Below, one piece after another: positions 1 to 11,188 of a stretch of 64,000 bases of DNA (the first letter of the stretch is position 1; each line of letters starts with the position of its first letter). The notes below the pieces were generated by a model. The model did no database searches. It saw only the letters and a program-made list of their open reading frames with translations, and was not told where the DNA came from. Made by a program: the position numbers and the translations under genes. The DNA is from Cylicocyclus nassatus (lineage: Eukaryota; Nematoda; Chromadorea; Rhabditida; Strongylidae), in contig CATQJL010000316.1 in NCBI GenBank assembly GCA_958299035.1, positions 47,117,585-47,181,584 of the forward strand, in the 5' to 3' direction.

Positions 1-696
1 TGCTTGCGTAGACGCTATCCACATAAAACATCTATGTACGTCGTTGCCGTATTTTTTCCACTGTTAGAAATCAAGAAAACGGAAATTTTCATGCTTAGGC
101 CAAAGTGATGCTATGTCGTCCCAACATAAGTAGATGTGTACTACAAATTTGTAGAAGTACAAACGTAATTTTTCAGCTTTCAACAGGCTTTAGTTCTCGA
201 GAAATATTGAATACAGCTTTCCTTAGTCAGGTGGTCAAGCTAAAATTCAAATTTCTCGAGAACTAAAGCCTGTAAAGGGCTGACAGTCCACGGTACTTCT
301 ACAAATTTAGTAGTATGCATCTACTTATATGGGGACGGCACAGCTTCACTTTGGCAAATGCATGAAAATTTCGGTTTCTTGATTTCTAACGAAGGAAGAA
401 ATACGGCAACGGCGTACATAAATGCCTTATATGGATAGTGTTTACGCGAGCAAGTTAGAATTTCTGTAGGATTGCTATGAGCTGAGTTACGATTTTTCTC
501 GATTTTTCGGGCAGTTAAATCTTTTTAATTTTTGGCTCGAAACTCAAGGTGGATCAGAGCTCTTGCTAAAGCAAGATCGCCATCTTGTAGAGCTTGCTTT
601 GCTCCATCGAATAGTACTTTGAAAGCTATTCAGGATTGAAAAGTGTATGACTTATTGCGGTTAAAATTCAAAACGGACATTAATTTCCGGACAACC
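1..696. mobile_element. Mariner-type palindromic MITE, left end outside window
   Basis: The right end reads CCGGACAACC and stops at a TA (697-698), the usual border of TA-targeting Tc1/mariner elements. Inside, positions 185-240 and 240-290 are inverted copies of each other around TTCTCGAGAA, and 60-180 pairs with 290-420, so nearly the whole piece folds back on itself. The same layout, with recognisably similar sequence, occurs in the complete element at 4111-5052. No transposase reading frame is visible. The left terminus lies before position 1. Confidence 0.55.
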
Positions 697-2105
697 TAAT
701 ACATAGAATTAAAGATCAACATTGCTATTATTTCGAATGAAGTGTACACTGCGGGGAGATCGTAAATCTTGCTGGATTGAATTCAAATGTTCTATAGAGT
801 AGAAGGTTTTCTACTCACAGTGAAGCTATCTAACTTAGCTCGGTCTTTTGGCAAAGGACATAGACAGTGACCGCCAAAAAGTTGCGGACAAGCCGCCTTC
901 CTTTTTCATCGCTCATTTTCGGATGGAAAACAAGGATGAAAAAATGATTGGTTTGCATGAAGTGATAGAGCTCTACAAGAGCTACAACTATCACATTGAA
1001 TTTTTAAAAACATGTATTACAGAAATTTCAAAAATCTTTTCCTAAAAAAAGTCCGAAAATGGCCGCGTCACAATGTCGCGGACAATAATACTTCGAACGC
1101 AAAAATTTTCTTTTGAGACCTATTTCAAAGCGGAAACACAAGAGCTCGTTAAGAACTACACAATGGTTATGGTTGCTCAAAAAACACAAGCTCGAGTTTT
1201 TTTTGCTTTTTCAAAAATAACTTCTAATTCCCCTTTTTAAGCCAAATTTCTTCACAAGGGAACTTATTCAAGATATCCCAACAAAGCTAATTGGATAAAT
1301 GGATGCTCTTTGCCATCTTCTATGCATCGAACGTGTGCTGGTGAGTTTCTTTGCTGAAAATGGCTCTTGACAGTGCGTGCACATGCCCCCCCCCCCACGT
1401 GCGCCTCACCACTGACTTGCACCGTTTTGCAGGCCTGTAGCTCGGCCGGCAGTCACTCTACGAGACGGTGCATAGGCTCATTCGAAAGAGGTGACTACCT
1501 CGACATGACGGTATGCAAAGAGTTGGGTTTGAAAAACTCCGGAAATTTGACGGAGGGGCTGAGAAAGCGCAGCCTTAGAGGCGAATGGAATGAAGGCTCT
1601 TATCAACATCAGAGCACTCTTAAAGCTCCGAAATGGATCTATTACAAGAGAATTAACAGTTTTGAACTTCCAAGATGGAACTGGTGGCGAAAGGAGGTTT
1701 CTCAACTTCAGCTGAAAAATCCTTAGCTTACAAATGAAGCTGCGATTTCTCATCCCATCCGTGAAATCTCCGCAGTTTCTCAAACCCAACTCATTTACAT
1801 ACCGTCGTGTCGAGGAAGTCACCTCTTTTAAATGACTTTATGCATCGTCTCGTAGAGTGACTGCCGGCCGAGCTACAGGCCTGCAAAGCGGTACAAGTCA
1901 GTGGTGAGGCGCAGGTAGGGTCATGTGCACGCATTGTCATCAGAGGTGCGATAGTCGGAGCCGTCTCCGCCTACCTTCACTTTTGAGCTGGTACAGGGTG
2001 ACCACCCTCACTTTTGGTTTTGAAAATTTCTAGCTAAAGCTCAAAAAAAGGAAAATAAACAAAAAGAATGTAAAAGAAAGTATTAAGAGCATATATCTAT
2101 GTAGT

Positions 2106-3119
2106 AGGTCGATCCAGGCAGTAACCGCCGAAAACCAGAATTTCGAAGGATAAAATAATGAAAAATCGTGAAAAATCATTTTACTGCTACAAATCTGCTG
2201 GCTGAAGATCTCCGCAGTTGCGACTTCATAGGTTTTGTAGGGTGAGGTTTGCCCTATAAGAATATGTCTTAGCCGTACCGATCCATTGAAACATCGCCGA
2301 GATCCAGGCTCTTAAAAAAGCAGATAAAAACCGTTTTTCAGCTCATAACTTCTTCAGAATTGCATAATTCATGTTGCGACTTCATAGGTTGGATTGTCCT
2401 CATCAAGAGCTTTCAAATGATATATAATATGTGGGAGATTCACGCCTCCCACGGCATATGCCCGGGGGTGAAGGGGGTGCCCGGGTCTCTTCACTAATTC
2501 TCCACTGGCGGCCTCCCGCCAATGCATTGAAATGGGCGAGGTGGAGAATTAGTGAAGGAGAGTACTCCACCCCGGGTTAGAGCCGCAAGAAACATTGAAT
2601 CCCCCATATATTATATATCATCTGAAAGCACTTGAAGAGTAGAATCTAATTTATGAAGTCGCAACATGAATTATGCAATTCTGAAGAAGTTATGAGCTGA
2701 AAAACGGTTTTTATCTGCTTTTTTAAGAGCCTGGATCTCGGCGATGTTTCAATGGATCGGTACAGCTAAGACATATTCTTATAGGGCAAACCTCACCCTA
2801 CAAAACCTATGAAGTCGCAACATCACACACCTTCAAAGTCCGGATTTATAAGAGTTTAAATGTCAGTTGTCATTAAGCAACCTAAAATTGAAAAGATTTT
2901 TAAGGTTTTTCAAAATTCTCGTTCTCAGCGCCCACTCCTCAAATCAAACTGATTCTTTCACTGTCTGGTAGAACAACACTTACCCTTCAAAACCTATGAA
3001 GTCGCAACTGCGGAGATCTTCAGCCAGCAGATTTGTAACAGTGGAATGATTTTTTACGATTTTTCATCATTTTATCATTCGAAATTCTGGTTCTCGGCGG
3101 TTACTGCCTGGATCGACCT
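2106..3119. repeat. Concentric palindrome nested inside the hAT element
   Basis: The ends read AGGTCGATCCAGGCAGTAAC and its complement. Within it, the 16-mer GTTGCGACTTCATAGG or its inverse occurs about five times (near 2219, 2373, 2654, 2806 and 2995), bounding at least two inner inverted-repeat layers. The centre (2455-2590) is C/G-rich, carries GTGAAGGGGGT, and contains inverted copies of CTAATTCTCCAC. The right side (2822-2990) is not mirrored on the left, so a later insertion or deletion broke the symmetry. No clear TSD is seen at the outer ends, and no coding sequence. Confidence 0.6.
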
Positions 3120-3223
3120 TCTTCCTTCGCAGCACGTTATAACAAAATTTATTTGATAAAATCTGTGAAGTCTCGATGACTTCCACTTTAAAATACACCA
3201 TTTACCAAACACGTTCATTCTAA

Positions 3224-3506
3224 ACTAGATGGCTTACCCGACTCCGCCCAGCCCTGTCAATAATATATTTGTAATCAGCATGCTCGATTACCCCCTGTGC
3301 CAACTCCCAGCCTCCTAGCTCAAATTTTGCAAAAAATCGATAAAATCGACATCGATCGATAACGAAAAGTGGACTGTGATACCCGCCGGGGCCCGAAATG
3401 TAAGTGTGCTAAGTTTGGTCCGGATCGGTTCAGAAATGGAATTTTCTATCCGGAACATACGTACAGACAGACAGACAAACAGACATTCAGCTTTATATAG
3501 AAGGAT
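3224..3506 (+). repeat. Retroelement 3' tail (RTE/SINE-like), copy 1
   Basis: It starts ACTAGATGGC, has an AATCGATAAAATCGA core, and ends in an ACAGACAGACAG array followed by CATTCAGCTTTATATAG. Almost the same sequence recurs at 52648-52959. Tails of this form (CTAGCTG start, CAGACAG microsatellite, TTTATATA end) are typical of RTE-like non-LTR retroelements and SINEs that borrow their 3' ends. Family assignment is an inference from shape only. Confidence 0.55.
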
Positions 3507-4110
3507 ATACACATAAGCACCCGTATACATAAAAATATGCTTTCAATAATCTTTTTTTGCGTTTGTTTTGCTTATTTTTTGCGCACTGGCGGCAACGACC
3601 TGGATGGATGGGCTCAGTCGACGTTAACGCTCCTCCTCCCCCCCCCCCCCCCGGTCAACGTTTTCGGGAGGTGAGTGTCCGGCACTACCACCTCCACTTT
3701 TGGCCGGCCAGTGGTAGCTGGAACCACCTTCACTTTTGGGGGGGGGGGGGGGGAGCCCGGCTCCACCTATCGCACCTCTGATTGTCATTGGGAGTCATTT
3801 TCAGCCAAGAAACTCACCAGCACAACTCCGATGCATGGATAATGGTAAAGAGCATCTACTATCCAAACAGCTTTGTTGGGATGCTTTGAATAGGCTTCCA
3901 TGTGAAGGAATTTGCTTTGAGAAAGAAAAATAGAAGTCATTATTTTAAAAAGCAAAACAAAATTTAAACTTGCGTTTTTTGAAAATGACTATAGCCTGAT
4001 TATTGTCCTCGATGAGCTCTACGATATATTATGCTTATATGCTTACCTGTTCGGAAAGCTTCTGTTTTGCTCCAAAAAAGCTAAGAGAAAATCAAGCCTT
4101 CGAAGTATTA

Positions 4111-5052
4111 GGTTGTTACATAAGTCTTGTTACACTTTGATTTCTTACGACGATAAGTCGTGAACTTCACAATTTTAATAGGGCTCCAGGGTACCATTGG
4201 ATAGAGCAAAGCAAGCTCTACAAGATAGTCTGCCAAAGTCGCACCGACTTCGACCCACTGTAACTTTGCATCCAAAATCTGACTCGCACTGAAGGGACAA
4301 AATATCACGAAAAATCATATCTTTGTTCAGAAAAGTCCTACGAATCTCCAACTTGCTCACAAAAATTGTCCAGTATATCAAACAATCATATGTACCTTTG
4401 CTGTATTTTTTCCTCGTCTAGAAATCGAGAAATGGAAATTTTTTTAGTTTCCACAAAAACGAAGCTATGTTGTTTCTATTTATGCAGCTGTATACTACAA
4501 GCCCTAGAAGTATAACCGTAAATTTTCAGCTTTCCAGAAGCTTTAGTTTTCGAAAAATATCAAATTTAGTTTTTCTCACTCGAGTGTTCAATGCTAAATT
4601 AGGTAATTCTCGAAAACTAGGGCTTCTGAAGAGCTGAAAATTTGCGCTTATACTTCTAAGGGCTTGTAGGATACAGTCATATGCATAGAAACAGCATAGA
4701 TTCGTTTCTGTAAAAACCGAAAATTTTTCGTTTTCTCGATTTATAGATGAGGAAAAATTGCAGCAAAGGTACATATGAGTGTTTGATATAGTGGGTAATT
4801 TTGTGAGCAAGTTGGAGATTCGTAGGAATCTTCTGAACAAAGATATGAATTTTTCGCAATTTTTGAGTCTTCACTACGACTCAGATTTTGGATGCAAAGT
4901 TACAGTGGATCAAAGTTTGTGCGAACATTTACATACCATCTTGTAGAGCTTGCTCTGCTCTATCGAATGATACTTTGGAGCCCTGTAAAGAATATGTAAT
5001 GCATGACTTGTTGCCGTTAGAAGTCAAGTGTAACAAGACTTATGTAACAACC
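4111..5052. mobile_element. Mariner-type MITE inserted in the foldback arm
   Basis: The TIR GGTTGTTACATAAGTC is present at both ends and flanked by TA (4109-4110 and 5053-5054). The interior is a long palindrome: the region 4290-4560 pairs with 4600-4880. It interrupts the right arm of the 955-5185 foldback, whose sequence resumes on both sides. No transposase frame is seen. It is similar in layout to 1-696. Confidence 0.75.
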
Positions 5053-5363
5053 TAATACTATTGCCCGCGGCATTGTGACACGGCCAGTTTCGGAATTCTT
5101 CTGCAAAAAGATTTTCAAAATTTTTGGAATACATGTTTCTCAAAAAGCGCAAAGTGTAGGTTGTAGATTTTGAAGAGATGCTCCCCGGTGCTAAAGTGGC
5201 ACGGTGCCACAGTAAGGGGGGGGGCAGGTACATGACTGGATGCCAATGTAATATCGCGGCAGGAGTACTGACGGGAGCTGAGGCCTGTACTGCTTGACGT
5301 CGCGTTCCGGCGTCGCTTCGCGAAAAATCGTGACTCCTGACCCTACCCTCCTGCGGGACTTAA

Positions 5364-5493
5364 GGGTTGGGCCAGACTGCGCGGCGTACGCGGCGTACGC
5401 AGCGTACGCCGCATATGCTCCTTTGATGAAATATACCGAGCGTACGCTGCGTACGCCGCGGACGCCGCTTCCCCGCGAAGTCTGGCTCAACCC
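5364..5493. mobile_element. 130-bp palindromic MITE rich in GCGTAC repeats
   Basis: The TIR GGGTTGGGCCAGACT pairs with AGTCTGGCTCAACCC, flanked by TAA on both sides (5361-5363 and 5494-5496), as in PIF/Harbinger-like elements. The interior is an inverted pair of short GCGTACGC/GCGGCGTACG repeats around a 25-bp AT-rich loop. The GC content is far above that of the surroundings. Too short to code for anything. Confidence 0.7.
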
Positions 5494-5992
5494 TAACCAC
5501 GAACGTCTGCGTTGGCTTCAACAATAAACTTGTCCCATTCCTACACTGCGGATTTGAAGTTGACCGCAAAAGAAAAGTCCATTCCATCACACGAGATGGA
5601 ATGGTGGTCTAACACATAGTGTCATAGTGGTGAATAGACACTAATCTGTGTCACCAAGGGTTTGACTATTCGCGTTGAAATGCATGCATGTGCTGACTCG
5701 CTTCTAGGTCTTGAAAAGGCGATTTCCACCGAGACGTAGACCTTATTGATTATCGGTTGTAATGATACTAAAAGAACACACTAACCATGGTAGGATGAAC
5801 CAAAACTAATGTCGCATTGGTCAAAAAATTGTAACTGCTCCCTATCTGAGCGTATCAGTTCAAAAATAATGCATTCGAAAGAGAGACATCTAGAAAAATG
5901 CAAAGAAAAATTATTTTTGGCCTTTTTCTTTATTCTTCACGAATCATAACTTTTCATAGAAAAGCTCGAACAGCACAAACTTGGCAATGTTA

Positions 5993-7168
5993 GGCTCCCG
6001 CCAGAGTGCCGGCAGGCCAAAGAACCCTAGCGCCTAGCTAGCGCCGCGCCGACACAGCGCTGTTACGAGTTACGCCGACGTGATTTCAATGTAGGGTGCG
6101 CTTACCCAGCCGAGGACGCCAGTACTTCATCTTTTTCATGCGTCTGTCCTTCTGACGCTCTCTACCGTCCTTTTTACCTCTGCAATGTTTCTCTGATGTT
6201 GCTTTTATTCAGAAAACACTCTCTTGTCAATGCTTCTCCAAAATCAAGTGGCGCAAGACGCTTTTGCGCGGCGGTTTTAGCTGTACAGAAGGGAACTTCT
6301 CTCCATGCAAAGAAGGGTACGAATTCTCGCATTTCCAGCTGAGCTATTCTCAATCTTGCCCCTCCTGATTCCGTCAACCTGCTGGCCACGTAGTGGGATA
6401 ACAATCTCGATCAATGACTCTGGAATCAAATTGCATGCGAAACGTCGGCGCGATTATTCGTATCCGGGATGTCTAGTATGCTTTCGGTTCAATGATCAGT
6501 TTTCGTCATCTGATGTTGTTGACAGAATATTTGGCAAAAGCACCCGTTCTCAAGTAAGCCAACGCTTTGGTACCAACCCATCGCCGGCTGCCGGCCACGT
6601 AGTGGCATCTGATCTGTATCTGATATTGCGAAGAAGCAAAATGAAGCATAACATAGGAAAAGGTCATCAATCTAACTCTCTGAAGATATAGGATAGAAAT
6701 CAACTTATCAGCAGAAAAGGGCGACAAAAATTTGCCTGTTTTTCACATAACACAAGTTTTGGAGAGTTTATTCTGGGGGAAAAAACAATGAAAATGCTGA
6801 TGAGTTAATTCACAAAGAAGAATGCAAACACAGTGAACCAGTAGAAAAGAAGATCTCACCTGTTCGCTGCAAAAATTGCTCACAAGCCTTTCGCTCATTT
6901 TGCCTCCTAAGAAAACCGGTACATTGGCACTACCTAAAACAAAACCAGTATCAAGAAGCAAGAAAGAAATGGAGAGAAGCGACAAGGAAGAACGCAGGAA
7001 AAAGAAAAACGAAATGGGGGGAGGGAAACGAAAATGCATGATTCTGGCTTTCCTGGCAAGGTGTGCGCACCCTACATTGGTCGGAAATCGCGTCGGGACC
7101 CGTGGCAGCTCTGTGTCGGCGCGGCGCTAGTCCGGCGCGGGCTCGGCGCCGGCACTCTGGCAGGAGCC
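5993..7168. mobile_element. PIF/Harbinger-like element, TTA duplication
   Basis: The TIR starts GGCTCCCGCCAGAGTGCCGG on the left and is matched by its complement at 7148-7168. TTA flanks both ends (5990-5992 and 7169-7171). The GC-rich inverted arms (roughly 5993-6115 and 7055-7168) contain CGCCGCGCCGACACAG and GTAGGGTGCGC. The interior has a 128-residue open frame (6305-6691, plus) with no recognised domain. GGCCACGTAGTGG occurs twice inside (6385 and 6595). Confidence 0.7.
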
Positions 7169-7340
7169 TTAGAGAGAGCAGCATGCAGAATCTAAGAGAG
7201 ATGTCTTGAAATTTTTCTGCAGCGTTCCAGATTTTGGACAGATTTTCGAGAATTGGGAGTCAGAGCGGTTCTTCTACCTGATTTTTTTTCTCTAGAGTGT
7301 CGTCAAAGAGCTGCGAAGATGTTATTAGAAAGTAGAGATA

Positions 7341-7550
7341 CAGTCTGCCCCAATTCCAACCAGGCCAAAATTGGCATGACGGGAACCCGCGTCACTAGGG
7401 TTTCGCGGTCACGCCCACGGCCTGCTTCTCTGCTCTCTCTTCGACCCCTTTGCTCTGTCCGACAGCGCGCATATGCAGCGCAGACCACTAGCGCAGCGAG
7501 CGCGTAAATCCACGTCGAAGGTTCGGCCTGATCCCATTTGGAGCAGACTG
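7341..7550. mobile_element. 210-bp mariner-type MITE
   Basis: The TIR CAGTCTGCCCCAATTCC is matched at the right end by GGAGCAGACTG, with TA on both sides (7339-7340 and 7551-7552). The inner arms carry CCAGGCC/GGCCTG and a GC-rich loop. It is nested within 5793-7652. Confidence 0.65.
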
Positions 7551-7654
7551 TATGTATTGCTCTTCGATGAAATTTTTTGTAAGCAAGTAAGTTTAAATGG
7601 GGAGCAGTTGCGAAATTTTCACAATCCATATGATATTACTTTTGGTTCAACCTA

Positions 7655-8411
7655 ATATAATGGGCAAATGATATTTCATCGTTCAATCTTTCGGGCAATT
7701 GCCTAGTTGCTCTTTGATGAAAACGAGATTGCAGCGAAGTATCTGCTGACTGGTATTGGCGGAGAAGCAAAGTTTGTCAAGTAGCATCAGTTATTCAAGT
7801 GCGCTGGAGAAATACTATGGTTTCTCAATCTTGTCAAGCAGTGCTTGTAATCAAGAACTGTTATGGCAGGATATCAAACCAACTATTACGCTATAAGGAC
7901 AGTTGTTCGGACAATCTTACGGGTAGACGGAAATCTTGCTTGCTTGGTGATATCCTACTGCAGTCAGAGGAAATTCGATAATGGAGAGAGCGGCCACTGT
8001 CTTTTTCCCATTTTCACACTTTCAAACAGTTCTACAATGAAAACGCCTATCCGCTATTGTTGTTTGTAGAGAAATTTGGCTTAGTAATGAATTAATAGGA
8101 CTCGAATCTGGTCTGTCACCTTCTCCTCCAACACCGCCTTTAACAGGTCGATGTTCCAAACTGTGATATTGCGATGTTCCGGCCAAAGCTCTCTCACGTC
8201 ATGTGCATGGCGCAACGCACTGATGAGTCAAAAAGAAAATATGCTTTTCATTGAGAGCAGAAGAAATGCTAAAACCATTATTAGAACAGGTTGTACTATA
8301 GTACAACTTGTTGAGGGAGGTTTACGGCCACCTGACATCTGAAACGAAAATATATAGATGTAACTTCCAAGTCCCGTTTTCATAAAACCTGGGCATGTTC
8401 GTGTCTTCGAA
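7655..8411. other. No recognised gene
   Basis: Only short open frames without recognisable domains are present. A 28-bp near-palindrome around 8285-8312 (AACAGGTTGTAC and its inverse) is the only structure noted. Confidence 0.5.
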
Positions 8412-8927
8412 TTACTTCTGTGCCACACAGGTTTGGTAAGTGGTCTTTATTTCCAATCTCACGGCCCAACGTTTCGACGCCTTCGTCTTCCTCAGAGGCC
8501 TGAAATGGTCCGAAGTGTGCCACACTAAGTTTTGGCGCCTTTTATCTGCTAAGTGTTCCTTCAAGCGAATGCTAAGTGATCTTCCAGTTTCTCCGATATA
8601 TGATGCTTTGCAGCTAAGACATTCAATTTGGTACACCACTCCCACTTTCGTGCAATCTCCTAATCTACCATATGGGCATACCACGCATTGCTCTGATGTA
8701 CAACATTGGTCGTAGAGCCTGTTTCGAACTAACTGCATTTTGATGTTGTTGTTCGGAATATTCACTAAAACGACATCATCCTGCAGTTGTGCTCGTTGAA
8801 TGCATTTTTGGAATGCCGCGCTAACACTATCAGAAATGAACGGAAGACAGATGATAGATGTATATTTTAGTTGTAGACATGTCTCAGTTTGCCACAAAAG
8901 GACTGGAGATTTTGAGTAGGTGTACAA
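8412..8927 (-). mobile_element. Penelope-like retroelement fragment with GIY-YIG endonuclease
   Basis: The minus-strand frame of 171 residues contains a C-x4-C-x2-C stretch (CCTSEQCVVC) followed by GVVYQIECLSC, KASYIGETGR and SLSIRLKEH. This is the GIY-YIG core with the cysteine-rich linker found at the C-terminus of canonical Penelope-like elements. In that family the endonuclease nicks DNA so that the reverse transcriptase can prime. The upstream part (KYTSIICLPFISDSVSAAF and following) fits the linker between the reverse transcriptase and the endonuclease. The reverse transcriptase itself should lie above 8927 on this strand, but I see no trace of it. The frame therefore looks like a truncated copy. 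It closes soon after the GIY-YIG core, where full domains continue to a conserved glutamate and asparagine. Confident about the domain, less about the exact borders. Confidence 0.85.
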
Positions 8928-9906
8928 TTTCGATTAGAAAGCCGTATTGCCTTACAACTATTTTATCTAGCTGTTCACCTGACTCCCAATCGGTCGAGCA
9001 CAATTGTAGCGGCTGCGCTGATACATAAAGCCACGATTAATGGAGTTCTTTCCAAACTATTCCCATGACAAGTAGAATAAGATATGTCATAAACAAAATG
9101 ATCAACAACAACCTGACAGAAATGTAAACTCATTTTCAAAAAGTCCCTTTTGCCTACTTAGGGTCGCATGCATTGAAGGCAGTGGCTCGGCAAATCTCAA
9201 CCTTAACCAAAATGCTGGTTTTTTCGCTTTCCTAAGGTAGTTCGACGCGCTTACTCCGGAAATTCACCCTGAAGAGCGCGAAAATGGCAAAAACCAGCAT
9301 TTTCCAAGGACCCTCATTTGAATTTGGACAAGTAGAATGCTTCTTGCCATGGTTAGAGACGCAGAGTTCGTTGCAGGACCGTCATGGTCATGGCATTGCG
9401 GTATGTCACCTCTGACGGTGTGAGGGACATCGCAAGCTCGTCCGAGGGCGTGTAAGAATGATTTGCGCGCACGGGTTTAGGGGCAATTTTTTAGACAGGG
9501 GCGGCATGCTGTGCGCCGTACCTGCTCCGTTCTCATGTATGGGGTGCAAGCAACCTTCCACATAAAAATCTCGAGGTGGTCGGTTTTGCTGAGCCACTGC
9601 CTTTAACATACCCTCTGGGAGGGGATCGCAGCTTTAAAAAAGCCTCATGTCCTGAAGTTCCAAGTGTCTAGAAACGCTCTACCGTCGGCATTTATTTCCA
9701 CTATCCTTCACTATGAACATATTGAGCAGGAGCGAGAAGCTGTACAAGCCGCATTTCCCAGCTTTTTATATCATCTCTGATGATCTTCAACGGCCGACCG
9801 TCTTTCCTTCACAGTCATTTTTTTCTTCAGAATTGATGAAAACACTCCAAAGCTGTACAGATTATCCTACCTAACAGTGCTGAGCGTGCTGATAACAACA
9901 AATACG
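8928..9906. other. No gene; inverted repeat remnants
   Basis: AGGCAGTGGCTCGGCAAA (from 9176) and its diverged inverse ending near 9608 bracket a 430-bp stretch. Inside, AAAATGCTGGTTTTT near 9210 pairs with AAAAACCAGCATTTTCC near 9291. This is probably an old TIR element, but no TSD can be called. Confidence 0.4.
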
Positions 9907-9909
9907 TTA

Positions 9910-10453
9910 ACACGTTTCGGACCGCGAAATCGCGCGCGGCGAAAAAGAGGGTACTTTCAGCCGTTAGCCAACAAAGGTACCTCAATGTGTATACTGTGTG
10001 CTACATCTGTAATCAACATGTCAGATATGATTTATACCCAGAGTTCTGAATGAATTCGAAGTGTTTGAATTTTGTCGCCTGAGAAGGACTTCTGTGCTTT
10101 CCTGAAAGGTAGGAACAACAACTCAGTTTCTAAGTGTATCCAAAAGTATCTATGTTGTACACGATACACATCATTATTGGAACTATGCTTTTTCTTTTTG
10201 AATTCGAAGCAAAGAAAAGTTGCGACGTCGCACGCGCCGTCCATGTTGTCGCACTTCATTGCAAGTGTTGTTCGATTTGTCCTCATATCTTCTAAACAAA
10301 TATCGTCGGCACAGCTCTACAGAGTCATTTGAAAAGGGGGAGCTTTGGCCTTTGATTTGATAATCTTGGACAAAAAGAAAACCTCCTGCAAATACTAAAA
10401 AGATCCTTGAAAGGCACGTGCTGCACCATGTGCAGCACCGGTCCGAAACGTGT
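9910..10453. mobile_element. 544-bp TIR element, TTA duplication
   Basis: The perfect 15-bp TIR ACACGTTTCGGACCG is flanked by TTA at 9907-9909 and 10454-10456. A local hairpin (GTGCTGCACCATGTGCAGCAC) sits beside the right TIR. No coding sequence is recognised. PIF/Harbinger-like on the basis of the TTA duplication. Confidence 0.7.
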
Positions 10454-10456
10454 TTA

Positions 10457-11185
10457 TGGAATATCGCGATTTTCGACAAACCCCAACTTGTGTTTCAGCG
10501 CAAGTTTCAAGACTTCGAAACATCATCTGTTCTCATCAGAAATATGCTTGGCATTGTTCGGTTAGATAATAGGACAACTTTGGAATGTTTTCACTAAATT
10601 CGAAGAAAGAAATGACTTTAAAAAGGTCGGCCGCTGGGGATCAACAGGGAATCATGCAGAAAGTTGAAAATGCGGCGTGTGCAGCTTCTCGCCATCCAAT
10701 CTGTTTATAGTGAAGGAAGTAGGAGTGCTTAGAGATGGATAGGCAGTATGAGATCCAGACATCTGAAGCTTCAGAATAAGAAGCTCTCTTTCGAGTTGCG
10801 ATCCATCCCCACTCCGGCGGGGATGTGACTGCATGTGGCCCTTAGTTATTCAAAAGAAGGCTGGTCTTGAATGTGAACGCAAATTCATTGAAACACCAGA
10901 CTAAGAAAGTTGCAATGTCTGAGAGCTTAGAACCTGCAGCATACTTGTCAAATGGTCGAACAATCAGCATCAACTCGACGCGTTTCATCTTGATCTGATA
11001 ATATACAAACACTTCAATAATGTTCAGAGCATTTTGTACTGTTGTGTCAACCTGAGAAGTTGTTTGGCTTGATATTCGAAGTGATCAAAAGTGAGCTTTT
11101 TTATTAGTATTTAATTGGCGCAAGCTTTTGCACATGCTGTGCAAACACTTCTGCGCAGTTCTCTAGAGGTGTTTATGATGTATGC
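10457..11185. other. No recognised feature
   Basis: Unique-looking AT-rich DNA with short open frames only. Confidence 0.4.
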
Positions 11186-11188
11186 TAA

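Larger units (their letters stand above)
1941..3780. mobile_element. Non-autonomous hAT element with perfect 8-bp TSD
   Basis: The TIR is CAGAGGTGCGATAG, followed by a GGAG-containing subterminal stretch, at both ends. It is flanked by a perfect direct repeat ATTGTCAT at 1933-1940 and 3781-3788. An 8-bp duplication with a CAG-starting TIR is the signature of the hAT superfamily. Subterminal copies of CACTTTTG/CCACCTTCAC lie near both ends (for example 1979, 2008, 3692 and 3726). No transposase remains: the interior is filled by a nested palindrome (2106-3119) and a retroelement 3' tail (3224-3506). The related 3.5-kb element at 31118-34625 has a TIR of the same type and transposase fragments, and could be the autonomous relative. 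Confidence 0.85.
955..5185. repeat. Large foldback element, interrupted by two insertions
   Basis: Sequence from about 955 to 1585 is found again, inverted, in three pieces: 1728-1940, 3789-4110 and 5053-5185. The pieces join cleanly if the hAT element (1941-3780 plus one duplication) and the mariner-type MITE (4111-5052 plus one TA) are removed. The original element would be roughly 1.4-1.6 kb with arms of about 650 bp around a spacer near 1590-1725. Matching landmarks include the stretch around 1085 (TAATACTTCGAA) and 4099-4110, and CACTCTACGAGACG at 1454 with its complement near 1845. Both arms are diverged by a moderate number of substitutions. No coding function is recognised; open frames in the arms look incidental. 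Class is unknown. Confidence 0.6.
5793..7652. mobile_element. TA-flanked palindromic element with two MITEs inside
   Basis: The left end GGATGAACCAAAACTAATGTC-like matches the inverted right end (TTTTGGTTCAACC). Both are flanked by TA (5791-5792 and 7653-7654). Once the nested elements at 5993-7168 and 7341-7550 are removed, a core of about 470 bp remains. Its subterminal GTAACTGCTCCCTAT and internal hairpin resemble the element at 62692-63367. No coding sequence. Confidence 0.6.

Noticed and set aside
1367..1822. Open frames on both strands with similar peptides (ELGLKNSGNLTEG and ELGLRNCGDFTDG)
   Set aside because: They are the two arms of one palindrome. Nearly all the differences between the arms change the amino acid, which is not what protein-level selection would leave.
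5191..5527. Overlapping frames with A-Y-A-A-Y repeats
   Set aside because: They translate the GCGTAC repeats of a 130-bp MITE.
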